Assembly (NCBI RefSeq): GCF_015291645.1
Contig: NZ_CP030055.1
Span: 5,704,001-5,768,000, forward strand
Origin: Bradyrhizobium sp. CCBAU 53340
GTDB taxonomy: Bacteria > Pseudomonadota > Alphaproteobacteria > Rhizobiales > Xanthobacteraceae
Direction: 5' to 3'
DNA: 64,000 bases
Shown here: positions 7,694 to 15,448 of the stretch, in pieces
Layout: the number at the start of each line of letters is the position of its first letter
Position numbering within the stretch: the stretch's first letter is position 1
Notes under the pieces: generated by a model
The model's database searches: none
Told to the model about the DNA's origin: nothing
Seen by the model: the letters and a program-made list of their open reading frames with translations, nothing else
Position numbers and translations under genes: made by a program

Positions 7694-9043
7694 ATGAGCA
7701 CCCGCACCAGCCGCGTGCTGCATCGCTCGCTGCGTGAGACGCCGCCCAAGGCGATCGGCGGCGAAGGCGTTTATCTCATTGCCGAGGACGGCCGTCGCAT
7801 CATCGACGCGTCCGGCGGCGCGGCGGTGTCCTGCCTCGGCCATCAGCATCCCCGCGTGATCGCGGCAATGGCGAAACAGGCTTCGACGCTCGCCTACGCC
7901 CACACCGCCTTCTTCTCGTCCGAACCGGCCGAGGCGCTCGCCGAGACGCTGGTGGGCGCCGAGCCGGGCGGCCTCGCCTACGCCTATTTCGTCAGCGGCG
8001 GATCGGAGGCGATCGAGGCGAGCATCAAGCTCGCGCGGCAGTATTTCATCGAGCGCGGCGAGCCGCAGCGGCAACACTTCATCGCGCGGCGGCAGAGCTA
8101 TCATGGCAACACGCTCGGCGCGCTCGCCGCCGGCGGCAATGCCTGGCGCCGGGCTCCCTACGCGCCGCTGCTCTCGACCGCGTTCAGCCATGTGACGCCG
8201 GCCTTCGCCTATCACGAGAAGCTCGACGGCGAATCCGATGCGCAATTCGTGGCGCGTCTTGCGGCCGAGCTCGAAGCCGAGTTTCAGCGCCTTGGCCCCG
8301 ACACCGTGGCCGCATTCCTGGCCGAACCCGTCGTCGGCGCCACCGCCGGCGCGGTGACCGCACCGGACGGCTACTTCAAGGCCATGCGCGAGATCTGCGA
8401 CCGGCACGGCGCTCTTCTTATCCTCGATGAGGTCATGTGTGGCATGGGCCGCACCGGCACCACGCATGCCTGGCAGCAGGAAGGCATCGCGCCCGATATC
8501 CAGGCCATCGCAAAAGGTCTCGGCGGCGGCTACCAGCCGATCGGTGCGATGCTGGCAAGCAGAGGAATCATCGACACCATCCGCGCCGGCTCCGGCGCGT
8601 TCCAGCACGGCCATACTTATCTCGCGCACCCGCTCGCCTGCGCGGCCGCGCTCGCGGTGCAGAACGTGATCCGCGAGGACAATCTGCTCGAACAAGTGAA
8701 GCAACGCGGCAAGCAGCTCGAGCAGCGGCTCACCGAGCGCTTCGGCAATCACCGCCATGTCGGCGATATCAGGGGCCGCGGCCTGTTCTGGGCGATCGAG
8801 CTCGTCGCCGATCGCGCCGCCCGCACTTCGTTCGATCCGGCACTCAAGCTGCACCAGAAGATCAAGGCGGAAGCCTTCGCCAATGGGCTCGGCTGCTACC
8901 CCGGCGGCGGCACCGTGGACGGCGTCCGCGGCGACCATGTGCTGCTGGCACCGCCCTATATCTCGTCAAGCGACGAGATCGACCAGATCGTCGACAAGCT
9001 CGGCACGGCCGTCGACAACGTGTTGCGTAGTGTCAATCACTGA
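7694..9043 (+). CDS. class III PLP-dependent aminotransferase
   Basis: A 449-residue aminotransferase of the class III (omega/ornithine-type) fold. The PLP lysine lies in IQAIAKGLGGGY at about residue 273, and the upstream ILDEVMCGMGRTG supplies the PLP-ring aspartate. FVSGGSEAIEASIKLARQY is the phosphate-binding cup. It is tightly linked to the RpiR gene before it (4 bases) and to the binding-protein gene after it (12 bases), so it probably transaminates the amino acid that this transporter imports. The name aspartate aminotransferase family is often given to such proteins without functional support. Confidence 0.88.
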   Translation: MSTRTSRVLHRSLRETPPKAIGGEGVYLIAEDGRRIIDASGGAAVSCLGHQHPRVIAAMAKQASTLAYAHTAFFSSEPAEALAETLVGAEPGGLAYAYFVSGGSEAIEASIKLARQYFIERGEPQRQHFIARRQSYHGNTLGALAAGGNAWRRAPYAPLLSTAFSHVTPAFAYHEKLDGESDAQFVARLAAELEAEFQRLGPDTVAAFLAEPVVGATAGAVTAPDGYFKAMREICDRHGALLILDEVMCGMGRTGTTHAWQQEGIAPDIQAIAKGLGGGYQPIGAMLASRGIIDTIRAGSGAFQHGHTYLAHPLACAAALAVQNVIREDNLLEQVKQRGKQLEQRLTERFGNHRHVGDIRGRGLFWAIELVADRAARTSFDPALKLHQKIKAEAFANGLGCYPGGGTVDGVRGDHVLLAPPYISSSDEIDQIVDKLGTAVDNVLRSVNH

Positions 9044-9055
9044 GGGGAGAGTAGT

Positions 9056-10069
9056 ATGATGAGGAAAGTGGTTATCGCGGCGAGCGTGCTCGCGGCATCG
9101 ACGGTTGTCGCATCCGCGGCGACGCTCGACACGGTGAAGAGCCGCGGCACGCTGGTGTGCGGCGTCAGCGCCGGCTTTGCCGGCTTCTCCGCGCCGGACT
9201 CGCAAGGCAATTACAAGGGTCTCGACGTCGACTATTGTCGCGCGCTCGCCGCTGGCGTGCTCGGCGATCCCAACAAGGTACGCTATGTCGCGCTGACCGC
9301 GCAGAACCGCTTCACCGCGCTGCAGTCAGGCGAGATTGACGTACTCTACCGCAACTCGACGCAGACCTATCTGCGTGGGGTCACGCTAGGTTTGCGCCAG
9401 GGCCCGATCAATTTCTACGACGGCCAGGGTTTTGTCGTGAAAAAAGACCTCGGCGTGAAGGAACTCAAGGACCTCAAGGGCGCAACCGTCTGCGTCGCGC
9501 AGGGTACCACGCACGAGGTCACGCTCGGCGATTACGGCCGCGCGAACGGCATCGACTGGAAGCCGCTGGTGTTCGACCGCGTCGACACCATGTATCAGAC
9601 CTTCTTCGGCGGCCGCTGCGACGCCATGACCCAGGACGCCTCCGCGCTTGCAGGCGCGGTGACGACCGCGGCGCCGAACCCGGCCGACTACGTCGTGCTG
9701 CCGCAGACCATCAGCAAGGAGCCGCTTGGGCCTTTCACCCGCAACGGTGACGAAGTCTGGAGCGACATCATCACCTGGCTGCATTACGGGCTGATCGAGG
9801 CCGAGGAACTCGGCGTCACGCAGGCCAATGTCGACGAGATGACGAAGTCGCAGACGCCCGCGATCCAGCGGCTGCTGGGCGCTTCCGGCGACCTCGGCTC
9901 GCGGCTCGGTCTCGACAACAAATGGCTGGTCACGGTGATCAAGGCCACCGGCAATTACGGTGAGATCTACGAGCGCAATGTCGGCAAGGCGAGCCCGCTC
10001 AAGCTCGAGCGCGGCCTCAACGGCCTCTGGACCAGGGGCGGCTTGATGTACGCGGTGCCGTTCAAGTAG
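9056..10069 (+). CDS. AapJ-like general amino acid ABC transporter substrate-binding protein
   Basis: A 337-residue periplasmic binding protein with an N-terminal signal peptide (MMRKVVIAASVLAASTVVASA) and the AapJ/BztA-like opening LDTVKSRGTLVCGVS, FAGFSAPDSQGNYKGLDVDYCRALAAGV. Cys residues in LVCGVS, VDYCRAL, ATVCVAQ and GRCDAM are typical of this subfamily and could form disulfides. It presumably delivers amino acids to AapQM, although those genes lie about 2.3 kb away on the other strand. The ATG at 9056 is immediately followed by another ATG; a GAGGGGAGAG-like ribosome site precedes them. The adjacent palindromic repeat may end the transcript. Confidence 0.88.
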   Translation: MMRKVVIAASVLAASTVVASAATLDTVKSRGTLVCGVSAGFAGFSAPDSQGNYKGLDVDYCRALAAGVLGDPNKVRYVALTAQNRFTALQSGEIDVLYRNSTQTYLRGVTLGLRQGPINFYDGQGFVVKKDLGVKELKDLKGATVCVAQGTTHEVTLGDYGRANGIDWKPLVFDRVDTMYQTFFGGRCDAMTQDASALAGAVTTAAPNPADYVVLPQTISKEPLGPFTRNGDEVWSDIITWLHYGLIEAEELGVTQANVDEMTKSQTPAIQRLLGASGDLGSRLGLDNKWLVTVIKATGNYGEIYERNVGKASPLKLERGLNGLWTRGGLMYAVPFK

Positions 10070-10078
10070 ACATCTCCC

Positions 10079-10274
10079 CGTGTCCCGGACGCGCTGCGGC
10101 GTTCCCGGCGATGCGAAGCATCGTCCGGCACGCCGCTGCGCAGAGCCGGGACCAGGAGGTAACCGTTTGTGACGCTCTAAAAGGATGGGCCCCGGCTCAG
10201 CAGCGCATCACCATAGCGCGTCGAAGACGCGCGTAGACGCGCTTATGGTGCTGCGCTGCGCCCGGGGCACGAGA
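10079..10274. repeat. large palindromic intergenic repeat
   Basis: Outer arms with CGTGTCCCGGACGC at the left and GCCCGGGGCACGAG at the right enclose a second hairpin: CACCATAGCGCGTC (10209-10222) against GACGCGCTTATGGTG (10236-10250, one bulge). It belongs to the same family as the elements at 4297-4430 and 51789-51920. No ORF or RNA gene is supported inside it. Confidence 0.7.
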
Positions 10275-10291
10275 CCGGATAGCTACGCTCA

Positions 10292-10942
10292 ATGACGCCC
10301 CCCATGCGCATCGCCCTGATCCACGCCCTCAAGCACTCCATCGCCCCGATCGAGGCGGCGTTCGCGCAAGCCTGGCCGGAGGCGCGGCTGATGAACCTGC
10401 TCGACGACAGCCTGTCGGCGGATCTGGCGCGTGACGGCCGGCTCAACGACGCCATGACCGAACGCTTTCTGGCGCTCGGCGACTACGCCGCAGCCACGGG
10501 AGCGAAGGCGATCCTGTTCACCTGCTCGGCCTTCGGACCCTGCATCGAGGCCGTCGCACGTGCGCACGCGCCGATGCCCGTGCTCAAGCCAAACGAAGCG
10601 ATGATCGAACGCGCTGTGACGATGGGCAAGAAGATCGGCCTGCTCTCGACCTTCCCCCCAACGCTGGTCTCGATGCCGCCCGAATTTCCCGCCTCCGTTC
10701 AGATCGTGCCGAAGCTTGCCGAGGGCGCGCTGGCGGCGCTCGACCGCGGCGACCGCGCCACCCATGATCGGCTGATCGTCGAGGCATCGAAGGATCTGCG
10801 CGATTGCGACGTCATCGCCCTGGCCCAGTTCAGCATCGCGTCGACCGCGCCGCTGGTCGCAGAAGCCACCGGCCGGCCCGTCGTCACCACGCCGGACAGT
10901 GCGATCGAGAAGCTGATGCGGCTGCTGAAGGCGAAGGCTTAG
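10292..10942 (+). CDS. aspartate/glutamate racemase family protein
   Basis: A 216-residue protein of the Asp/Glu/hydantoin racemase superfamily. The first catalytic Cys is clear in ILFTCSAFGPC (about residue 74). At the usual second Cys position, after DVIAL, the sequence reads AQFSIAS, so the second acid/base thiol seems to be missing. It may therefore catalyse a one-Cys reaction (decarboxylation or isomerisation) instead of a two-base racemisation. It follows the amino-acid transport and aminotransferase genes on the same strand across a 222-base repeat region. The start at 10292 lacks a clear ribosome site; Met at 10304 is an alternative. Confidence 0.82.
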   Translation: MTPPMRIALIHALKHSIAPIEAAFAQAWPEARLMNLLDDSLSADLARDGRLNDAMTERFLALGDYAAATGAKAILFTCSAFGPCIEAVARAHAPMPVLKPNEAMIERAVTMGKKIGLLSTFPPTLVSMPPEFPASVQIVPKLAEGALAALDRGDRATHDRLIVEASKDLRDCDVIALAQFSIASTAPLVAEATGRPVVTTPDSAIEKLMRLLKAKA

Positions 10943-11059
10943 AGCATGATCCGGAAAAGTGCGCAGCGGTTTTCCCTCGCGACAAACGCGGAACGCTTTT
11001 GCGCGGAGATCATGCTCAAACAATAACCTAAAGCGCGATGAAATCGCATCGCGCTTTAG
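10942..11059. repeat. GAGCATGAT-type inverted repeat plus adjacent 13-base hairpin
   Basis: GAGCATGAT at 10942-10950 pairs with ATCATGCTC at 11009-11017; this is the widespread rhizobial AGAGCATGATCCGGAAAAGTG element. It is followed by a perfect 13-base hairpin, CTAAAGCGCGATG (11028-11040) and CATCGCGCTTTAG (11047-11059). The stop codon of the tetR gene (TAA at 11056-11058, minus strand) lies inside the second arm, so the hairpin may terminate convergent transcripts. Confidence 0.75.
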
Positions 11060-11703
11060 GCGCCGGCCTTTTTTCCGCGCTGCGCGTCCTTGATCGCGAC
11101 CGCGAGCGCCGCCTTCGTTTCGTTCACAAAGTCCTCGACCAATTCCTCGCGCGTGGCATGCGCAGCCTCGCCGGTGAAAAGACCCTGCTCGGCCAGCATC
11201 ACCACGCCGTGCAGCGCCGCCCAGATCTTGAGCGCCTGCCGCTCGCGCAGATAGCCGACCGCAGGCGCTTCCAGGGCCTCGATCACGAGATCAAATGTCT
11301 CGCGGGTCGCTTCGTGCAGTTCGCTGTCCTTGGCCGCGCATGAGACGGTGCGGGACGCGAACATCAGGCGATAGATGCCGTTACGCCGGAGGCCAAAATC
11401 GAGCGTCGCCTGCGCCAGCCGCGACAATTTCGACTGCTTCGACGGCTTCGCCATCGCCTCGCGCAGCATCGCGCTGAACTGGCGGAACGCCTCTGCCGTC
11501 ACCGCGGCAAGCAACGCCTCACGGTCAGCGAAATGGCGGTACGGAGCCGGTTGCGAGACCCCGAGCTGCTTTGCCAGCGCCTTGATGCTGATCGCTTCCG
11601 CGCCGCCCTGCTCCGCCTCACGCAACGCGGCCTTGATCAGGGCGCCGCGGAGATCGCCATGGTGGTAGGTGTTTTCGGGCTTGCGAGCGAAATGTGAACG
11701 CAT
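11056..11703 (-). CDS. TetR/AcrR family transcriptional regulator
   Basis: A 215-residue repressor-type regulator. The N-terminal helix-turn-helix spans about residues 15-65, with HGDLRGALIKAAL, ISIKALAKQLGVSQPAPYRHF and DREALLAAV; the last 130 residues form a ligand-binding domain with a TetR C-terminal layout (QATLDFGLRRNGIYRLMFAS). The start ATG at 11701-11703 gives a normal length; a longer upstream frame crosses the intergenic promoter region and is unlikely. It is divergent from ferredoxin-P450 and probably represses them in response to the P450 substrate. Its stop lies in a hairpin. Confidence 0.87.
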   Translation of the reverse strand: MRSHFARKPENTYHHGDLRGALIKAALREAEQGGAEAISIKALAKQLGVSQPAPYRHFADREALLAAVTAEAFRQFSAMLREAMAKPSKQSKLSRLAQATLDFGLRRNGIYRLMFASRTVSCAAKDSELHEATRETFDLVIEALEAPAVGYLRERQALKIWAALHGVVMLAEQGLFTGEAAHATREELVEDFVNETKAALAVAIKDAQRGKKAGA

Positions 11704-11730
11704 GTTACGGCGGAGCCTATAAGTTTGCGC

Positions 11731-11760
11731 TTGACAGGGGAAGCCTGCCGCGAATGTAAT
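11731..11760 (+). promoter_or_regulatory. candidate sigma-70 promoter for the ferredoxin-P450 unit
   Basis: TTGACA at 11731-11736 and TGTAAT at 11755-11760 are separated by 18 bases, matching the housekeeping consensus at 11 of 12 positions. It points toward the ferredoxin gene, about 100 bases downstream. Confidence 0.55.
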
Positions 11761-11778
11761 AGCATATAACTTAAAGCT

Positions 11779-11794
11779 CGCGGCAAATGCCGCG
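11779..11794. promoter_or_regulatory. candidate TetR-family operator
   Basis: CGCGGCA-AA-TGCCGCG is a perfect inverted repeat with 7-base arms, a size and symmetry usual for TetR-family sites. It lies about 19 bases downstream of the -10 element, where a bound repressor would block transcription of the P450 unit. Confidence 0.5.
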
Positions 11795-11859
11795 GATAAG
11801 ACTCTTATGGGGAACGCGCGCCGCCTTTCCGGCCCGCGCATACGACCGAGGAAGCCACC

Positions 11860-12069
11860 ATGGCAGAGCGACTGAGAGTTCACGTCGATCCCGACAAGTG
11901 CCAGGGCCACGCGCGCTGCAAGGCGCTGGCGCCGGAATTGTTCGAACTCGACGAATACGGCAACGCTCACGAGGCCGGAGACGGCACGATTCCTCCTGGT
12001 CTCGAAGACAAGGCCTGGCTTGCCAAGTCCAACTGCCCGGAAATCGCAATCGACGTGATCGAAGAATAA
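11860..12069 (+). CDS. [3Fe-4S]-type ferredoxin, P450 partner
   Basis: A 69-residue ferredoxin. Cys14, Cys20 and Cys59 (in NCPE) are the cluster ligands and His17 takes the place of the fourth, giving the CxxHxxC...CP pattern of ferredoxins that donate electrons to bacterial class I P450s. It is encoded immediately before a P450, so it is presumably its redox partner. No ferredoxin reductase lies in this cluster; an oxidoreductase elsewhere in the genome would have to reduce it. Confidence 0.92.
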   Translation: MAERLRVHVDPDKCQGHARCKALAPELFELDEYGNAHEAGDGTIPPGLEDKAWLAKSNCPEIAIDVIEE

Positions 12070-12166
12070 CGCGGCCCCCTGCCCGCGCCCCGGCGTGCCT
12101 TCAGCGAACACGAGCCCCAAGGTAGCCCAAGGGAGCTCCAAGGGATATTCAAGGGATTTTCCTGCC

Positions 12167-13390
12167 ATGTCCGACGTCAGCCAGCCTGCCGCCCATCCGC
12201 CCGTGATCGATTGGGTCAACGATTTCGATCACACCGATCCGCAATGGACGGAAGACCCGTTTCCGATCTGGGAAGAGCTGCGCGCCGCGAGCCCGGTCGT
12301 GCACACCGAGCGGTTCCTCGGCTGCTACATGCCGACGACTTATGAAGCGGTGCGTGAGATCGCCAACGACACCGAGCATTTCTCCTCGCGCCGCATCATC
12401 GTGCGCGACATCCGGCCGGAGATCACCAGCAGGAATGTCGCTCCTCCGATCACCTCCGATCCGCCCGTGCACAAGCCGGCCAAGCAATTGCTGCTGCCGC
12501 CATTCACGCCTGATGCGATGAAGAAGCTGGAACCGCGGATGCGCGCGATCTGCAACGAGTTGATCGACGGGTTCATCGCCGACAGCAAGGTCGACGCCGC
12601 GGCGCGCTACAGCAAGTACATCCCGGTTCAGGCGATCGCACACATGCTCGGCATTCCCGAGAGCGACAGCGATCTCTTCATCAACTGGATCCACATGATC
12701 CTGGAGCTGGGCATCAAGGACGAGAACAAGCTGCTCCAGGCCGTCCAGGAAATGAGCGCCTATTTCATGGCGCATATCGAGGAGCGCCGGTCGAAGCCGA
12801 CCGACGATCTGATCTCCTATCTGATGAATGCCAAGGACAAGGAGGGGCAGCCGCTGGAGGAATCGCACGTGCTTGGCTCGCTGCGGCTGCTCCTGATCGC
12901 CGGCATCGACACCACCTGGAGCGCAATCGGGTCCTCGCTGTGGCATCTTGCCCGGACGCCGGCCGATCGCGAACGCCTGATTGCCGAGCCCGGCCGGATC
13001 CCGACGGCCGTGGAAGAATTGCTGCGGGCCTATGCGCCGGTGACGATGGCGCGCGAGGTGGTCAAGGAAACGACGATCTCCGGCTGCCCGGTCAAGGCGG
13101 GCAACATGGTGCTCTTGTCGTTCCCGGCTGCCAATCGCGACCCGAAGATGTTTCCGGACGCCGACAAGGTCGTGATCGACCGGCGCGAGAACCGGCACGC
13201 CGCCTTCGGCCTCGGCATCCATCGCTGCGTCGGTTCCAACCTGGCGCGGATGGAGATGCAAGTTGCGCTGGAGGAATGGCTGAAGCGGATTCCGGACTTC
13301 CGGCTCGATCCAGCAGGCACCGTGACCTGGTCGCAAGGCACGGTGAGAGGCCCCCGCCAGTTGCCATTTCTGCTTGGAAAGGCGATGTAG
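12167..13390 (+). CDS. cytochrome P450 (bacterial class I)
   Basis: A 407-residue soluble P450. Diagnostic features are the I-helix LLIAGIDTTWSAIG, the ExxR in VEELLRAY, and the heme loop AFGLGIHRCVGSNLARME with the ligand Cys at about residue 354. The ATG at 12167 is preferred: it gives the usual N-terminus MSDVSQPA and an AAGGGA site lies about 12 bases upstream. Earlier in-frame Met codons would extend into non-conserved sequence. It is co-oriented with the ferredoxin gene before it and the MFS gene after it. The substrate is unknown; the adjacent permease suggests an imported organic acid or small aromatic. Confidence 0.92.
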   Translation: MSDVSQPAAHPPVIDWVNDFDHTDPQWTEDPFPIWEELRAASPVVHTERFLGCYMPTTYEAVREIANDTEHFSSRRIIVRDIRPEITSRNVAPPITSDPPVHKPAKQLLLPPFTPDAMKKLEPRMRAICNELIDGFIADSKVDAAARYSKYIPVQAIAHMLGIPESDSDLFINWIHMILELGIKDENKLLQAVQEMSAYFMAHIEERRSKPTDDLISYLMNAKDKEGQPLEESHVLGSLRLLLIAGIDTTWSAIGSSLWHLARTPADRERLIAEPGRIPTAVEELLRAYAPVTMAREVVKETTISGCPVKAGNMVLLSFPAANRDPKMFPDADKVVIDRRENRHAAFGLGIHRCVGSNLARMEMQVALEEWLKRIPDFRLDPAGTVTWSQGTVRGPRQLPFLLGKAM

Positions 13391-13422
13391 GCCTTTCCAA
13401 GATCAGCGGAGAGAGGCCGGAC

Positions 13423-14745
13423 GTGACAGAGCAAGCAACCCATCCGGCCTCCGAACGCTTCGACATTGCCGACGCCGAGCGGAGGATCAAGGCGATCTTC
13501 ATCGGTTCCGTCGGCAACCTTGTCGAGTGGTACGACTTCTACGCCTACACGGCGTTCGCCCTCTATTTCGCCCCTGCTTTTTTCCCCGGCAACGACCCGG
13601 TCGTCCAGCAATTAAATGCAGCCGTGATATTTGCTGCGACCTTCCTGATGCGCCCGCTGGGCGGCTGGTTCTTCGGCTATCTTGCGGACCATTTCGGCCG
13701 CCGCATCTCGCTCACATTGTCGGTCGTGTTCATGTGCTTCGGCTCGCTGATCATCGCGCTGACGCCGACCTATGCCACGATCGGCTTCGCCGCACCGGTG
13801 ATCCTGGCGTTGGCTCGCGTGATCGAGGGCCTGAGCCTCGGCGGTGAATATGGTGCCAGTGCCACTTATCTGAGCGAGGTCGCCGATCCCAAGCACCGCG
13901 GCTTCTATTCGAGCTTTCAATACGTCACGCTGATCGGCGGCCAGCTGACCGCCATCATCGTGCTGTTGCTCCTGCAAAAGGTCTTCCTCACGTCCGATCA
14001 GCTGAAGGCGTGGGGCTGGCGTATTCCGTTTGCGATCGGCGCGGCGCTCGCGATCTTTGCCGCGGTGATGCGGCGCAACCTGCACGAGACCGAGGCCTTC
14101 GAGGAAGCCAAGAAGGTGGTGAAGCCGACCGGCTCGATCACCAATCTGCTGCGTTACCCGCGCGAACTCCTGCTGGTGGTCGGCCTCACGGCCGGCGGCA
14201 CCGCGGCGTTCTACACCTTCACCACCTACATGCAGACCTTCGTCAAGCTCTCGGTGGGCCTGACCGAGGACCAAACCACCTTCGTGATCTTCGGTACGCT
14301 GATTTTCGCAACCATCCTGCAGCCGATCTACGGCGCCATCTCCGACAAGATCGGCCGCAAGCCGCTGCTGATCTTCTTCGGCGTCGCCGGCACGCTCGCA
14401 ACCGTGCCGCTGCTGATGACGCTGAAGGAGACCAAGTCGCCGTTCATGGCCTTCATTCTGATCTGCTGCGCCTGGCTGTTCGTCGCCGGCTACACCTCGA
14501 TCAACGCGGTGGTGAAGGCCGAGCTGTTCCCAACCAATGTCCGCGCACTTGGCGTCGGCCTGCCCTATGCGATCACCGTCTCGATCTTTGGCGGTACCGC
14601 GCCGGCCATCGCGCTCTATTTCAAGACCATCGGGCATGAGGACTGGTTCTATTATTATCTCGCCGGAATTATCTGCCTGTCGCTGATCATCTATTCCACC
14701 ATGCGCGACACCAAGCACGCTTCCGCAATGCACCGCCACGAGTAG
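13423..14745 (+). CDS. MFS transporter (metabolite:H+ symporter, KgtP-like)
   Basis: A 440-residue major facilitator of the metabolite/H+ symporter group with about 12 hydrophobic segments. FIGSVGNLVEWYDFYAYTAF at the start, the cytoplasmic loop YLADHFGRRISL and EGLSLGGEYGAS are signatures of organic-acid symporters such as KgtP and ShiA. The start is a GTG at 13423 with GGAGAG 9 bases upstream; the frame further upstream overlaps P450 and is not supported. It follows P450 by 32 bases. It is likely to import the substrate of the pathway, possibly a dicarboxylate or an aromatic acid. Confidence 0.88.
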   Translation: MTEQATHPASERFDIADAERRIKAIFIGSVGNLVEWYDFYAYTAFALYFAPAFFPGNDPVVQQLNAAVIFAATFLMRPLGGWFFGYLADHFGRRISLTLSVVFMCFGSLIIALTPTYATIGFAAPVILALARVIEGLSLGGEYGASATYLSEVADPKHRGFYSSFQYVTLIGGQLTAIIVLLLLQKVFLTSDQLKAWGWRIPFAIGAALAIFAAVMRRNLHETEAFEEAKKVVKPTGSITNLLRYPRELLLVVGLTAGGTAAFYTFTTYMQTFVKLSVGLTEDQTTFVIFGTLIFATILQPIYGAISDKIGRKPLLIFFGVAGTLATVPLLMTLKETKSPFMAFILICCAWLFVAGYTSINAVVKAELFPTNVRALGVGLPYAITVSIFGGTAPAIALYFKTIGHEDWFYYYLAGIICLSLIIYSTMRDTKHASAMHRHE

Positions 14746-14763
14746 TCCATTTTCGGGTAGATC

Positions 14764-15423
14764 ATGGCCGACGAGACGCCATCCGACAGCAAGCTGACGC
14801 GGACCAAGGAGAAATGGGCGCGCGAGGGCCGGTTTCTCACCGGCAAGGCGACGCGCCCGGAAGATCAGCGCCTGCCGCCCGGCCAGCATCTGACAAAAGA
14901 CTGGCCGGTGCTGGACCTCGGCGTCGTACCACCGGTGTCGCGCGAGCGCTGGCGGCTCGACGTCTACGGCGCGGTCGAGCATCCCATATTCTGGACCTAT
15001 GCCGAGTTCGCAGCGCAGAAGCAGGACCGCTTCACCTCCGACATCCATTGCGTGACGACCTGGTCGCGTTACGACAACGAATGGGAGGGGCTCGCAACGC
15101 GCGAGCTGCTGGCGGCCTGCCGGCCACGCGACGATGCGCGCTTCGTCGTGCTTCACGCCTATGACGGCTACACCACGAACCTTGCGCTGGACGACTTTGC
15201 CGCCGAGGACGCGCTGCTGGCCCATAGCTGTTCGGGTCAGCCGCTGACCGAAGAGCACGGCGGTCCGGTGCGGCTGGTGGTGCCGCATCTCTATTTCTGG
15301 AAGAGCGCGAAATGGCTCCAGGCCATCGAATTCCTGACCGATGACTCCCCTGGTTTCTGGGAAGTCCGCGGCTACCACAACCGCGGCGATCCCTGGGCCG
15401 AGCAGCGCTATTCAGGAGACTAG
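14764..15423 (+). CDS. sulfite oxidase-like molybdopterin oxidoreductase
   Basis: A 219-residue cytoplasmic protein of the bacterial/archaeal sulfite-oxidase-like Moco family. The motif SDIHCVTTWSRYDNEW carries the Cys expected to bind molybdenum (about residue 98). There is no signal peptide and no heme or dimerisation domain, so it is the catalytic core only. It lies 18 bases after the MFS gene. Substrates for these short SUOX-like proteins are mostly unknown. Alternatives are a sulfite or sulfoxide/N-oxide reaction; context gives no clear choice. Confidence 0.88.
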   Translation: MADETPSDSKLTRTKEKWAREGRFLTGKATRPEDQRLPPGQHLTKDWPVLDLGVVPPVSRERWRLDVYGAVEHPIFWTYAEFAAQKQDRFTSDIHCVTTWSRYDNEWEGLATRELLAACRPRDDARFVVLHAYDGYTTNLALDDFAAEDALLAHSCSGQPLTEEHGGPVRLVVPHLYFWKSAKWLQAIEFLTDDSPGFWEVRGYHNRGDPWAEQRYSGD

Positions 15424-15448
15424 GCTCGAGCAAACAAGGGGGAGCCCC

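Noticed and set aside
11704..12219. N-terminal extension of the tetR frame
   Set aside because: It crosses the divergent promoter and the ferredoxin gene on the other strand and carries no conserved sequence.
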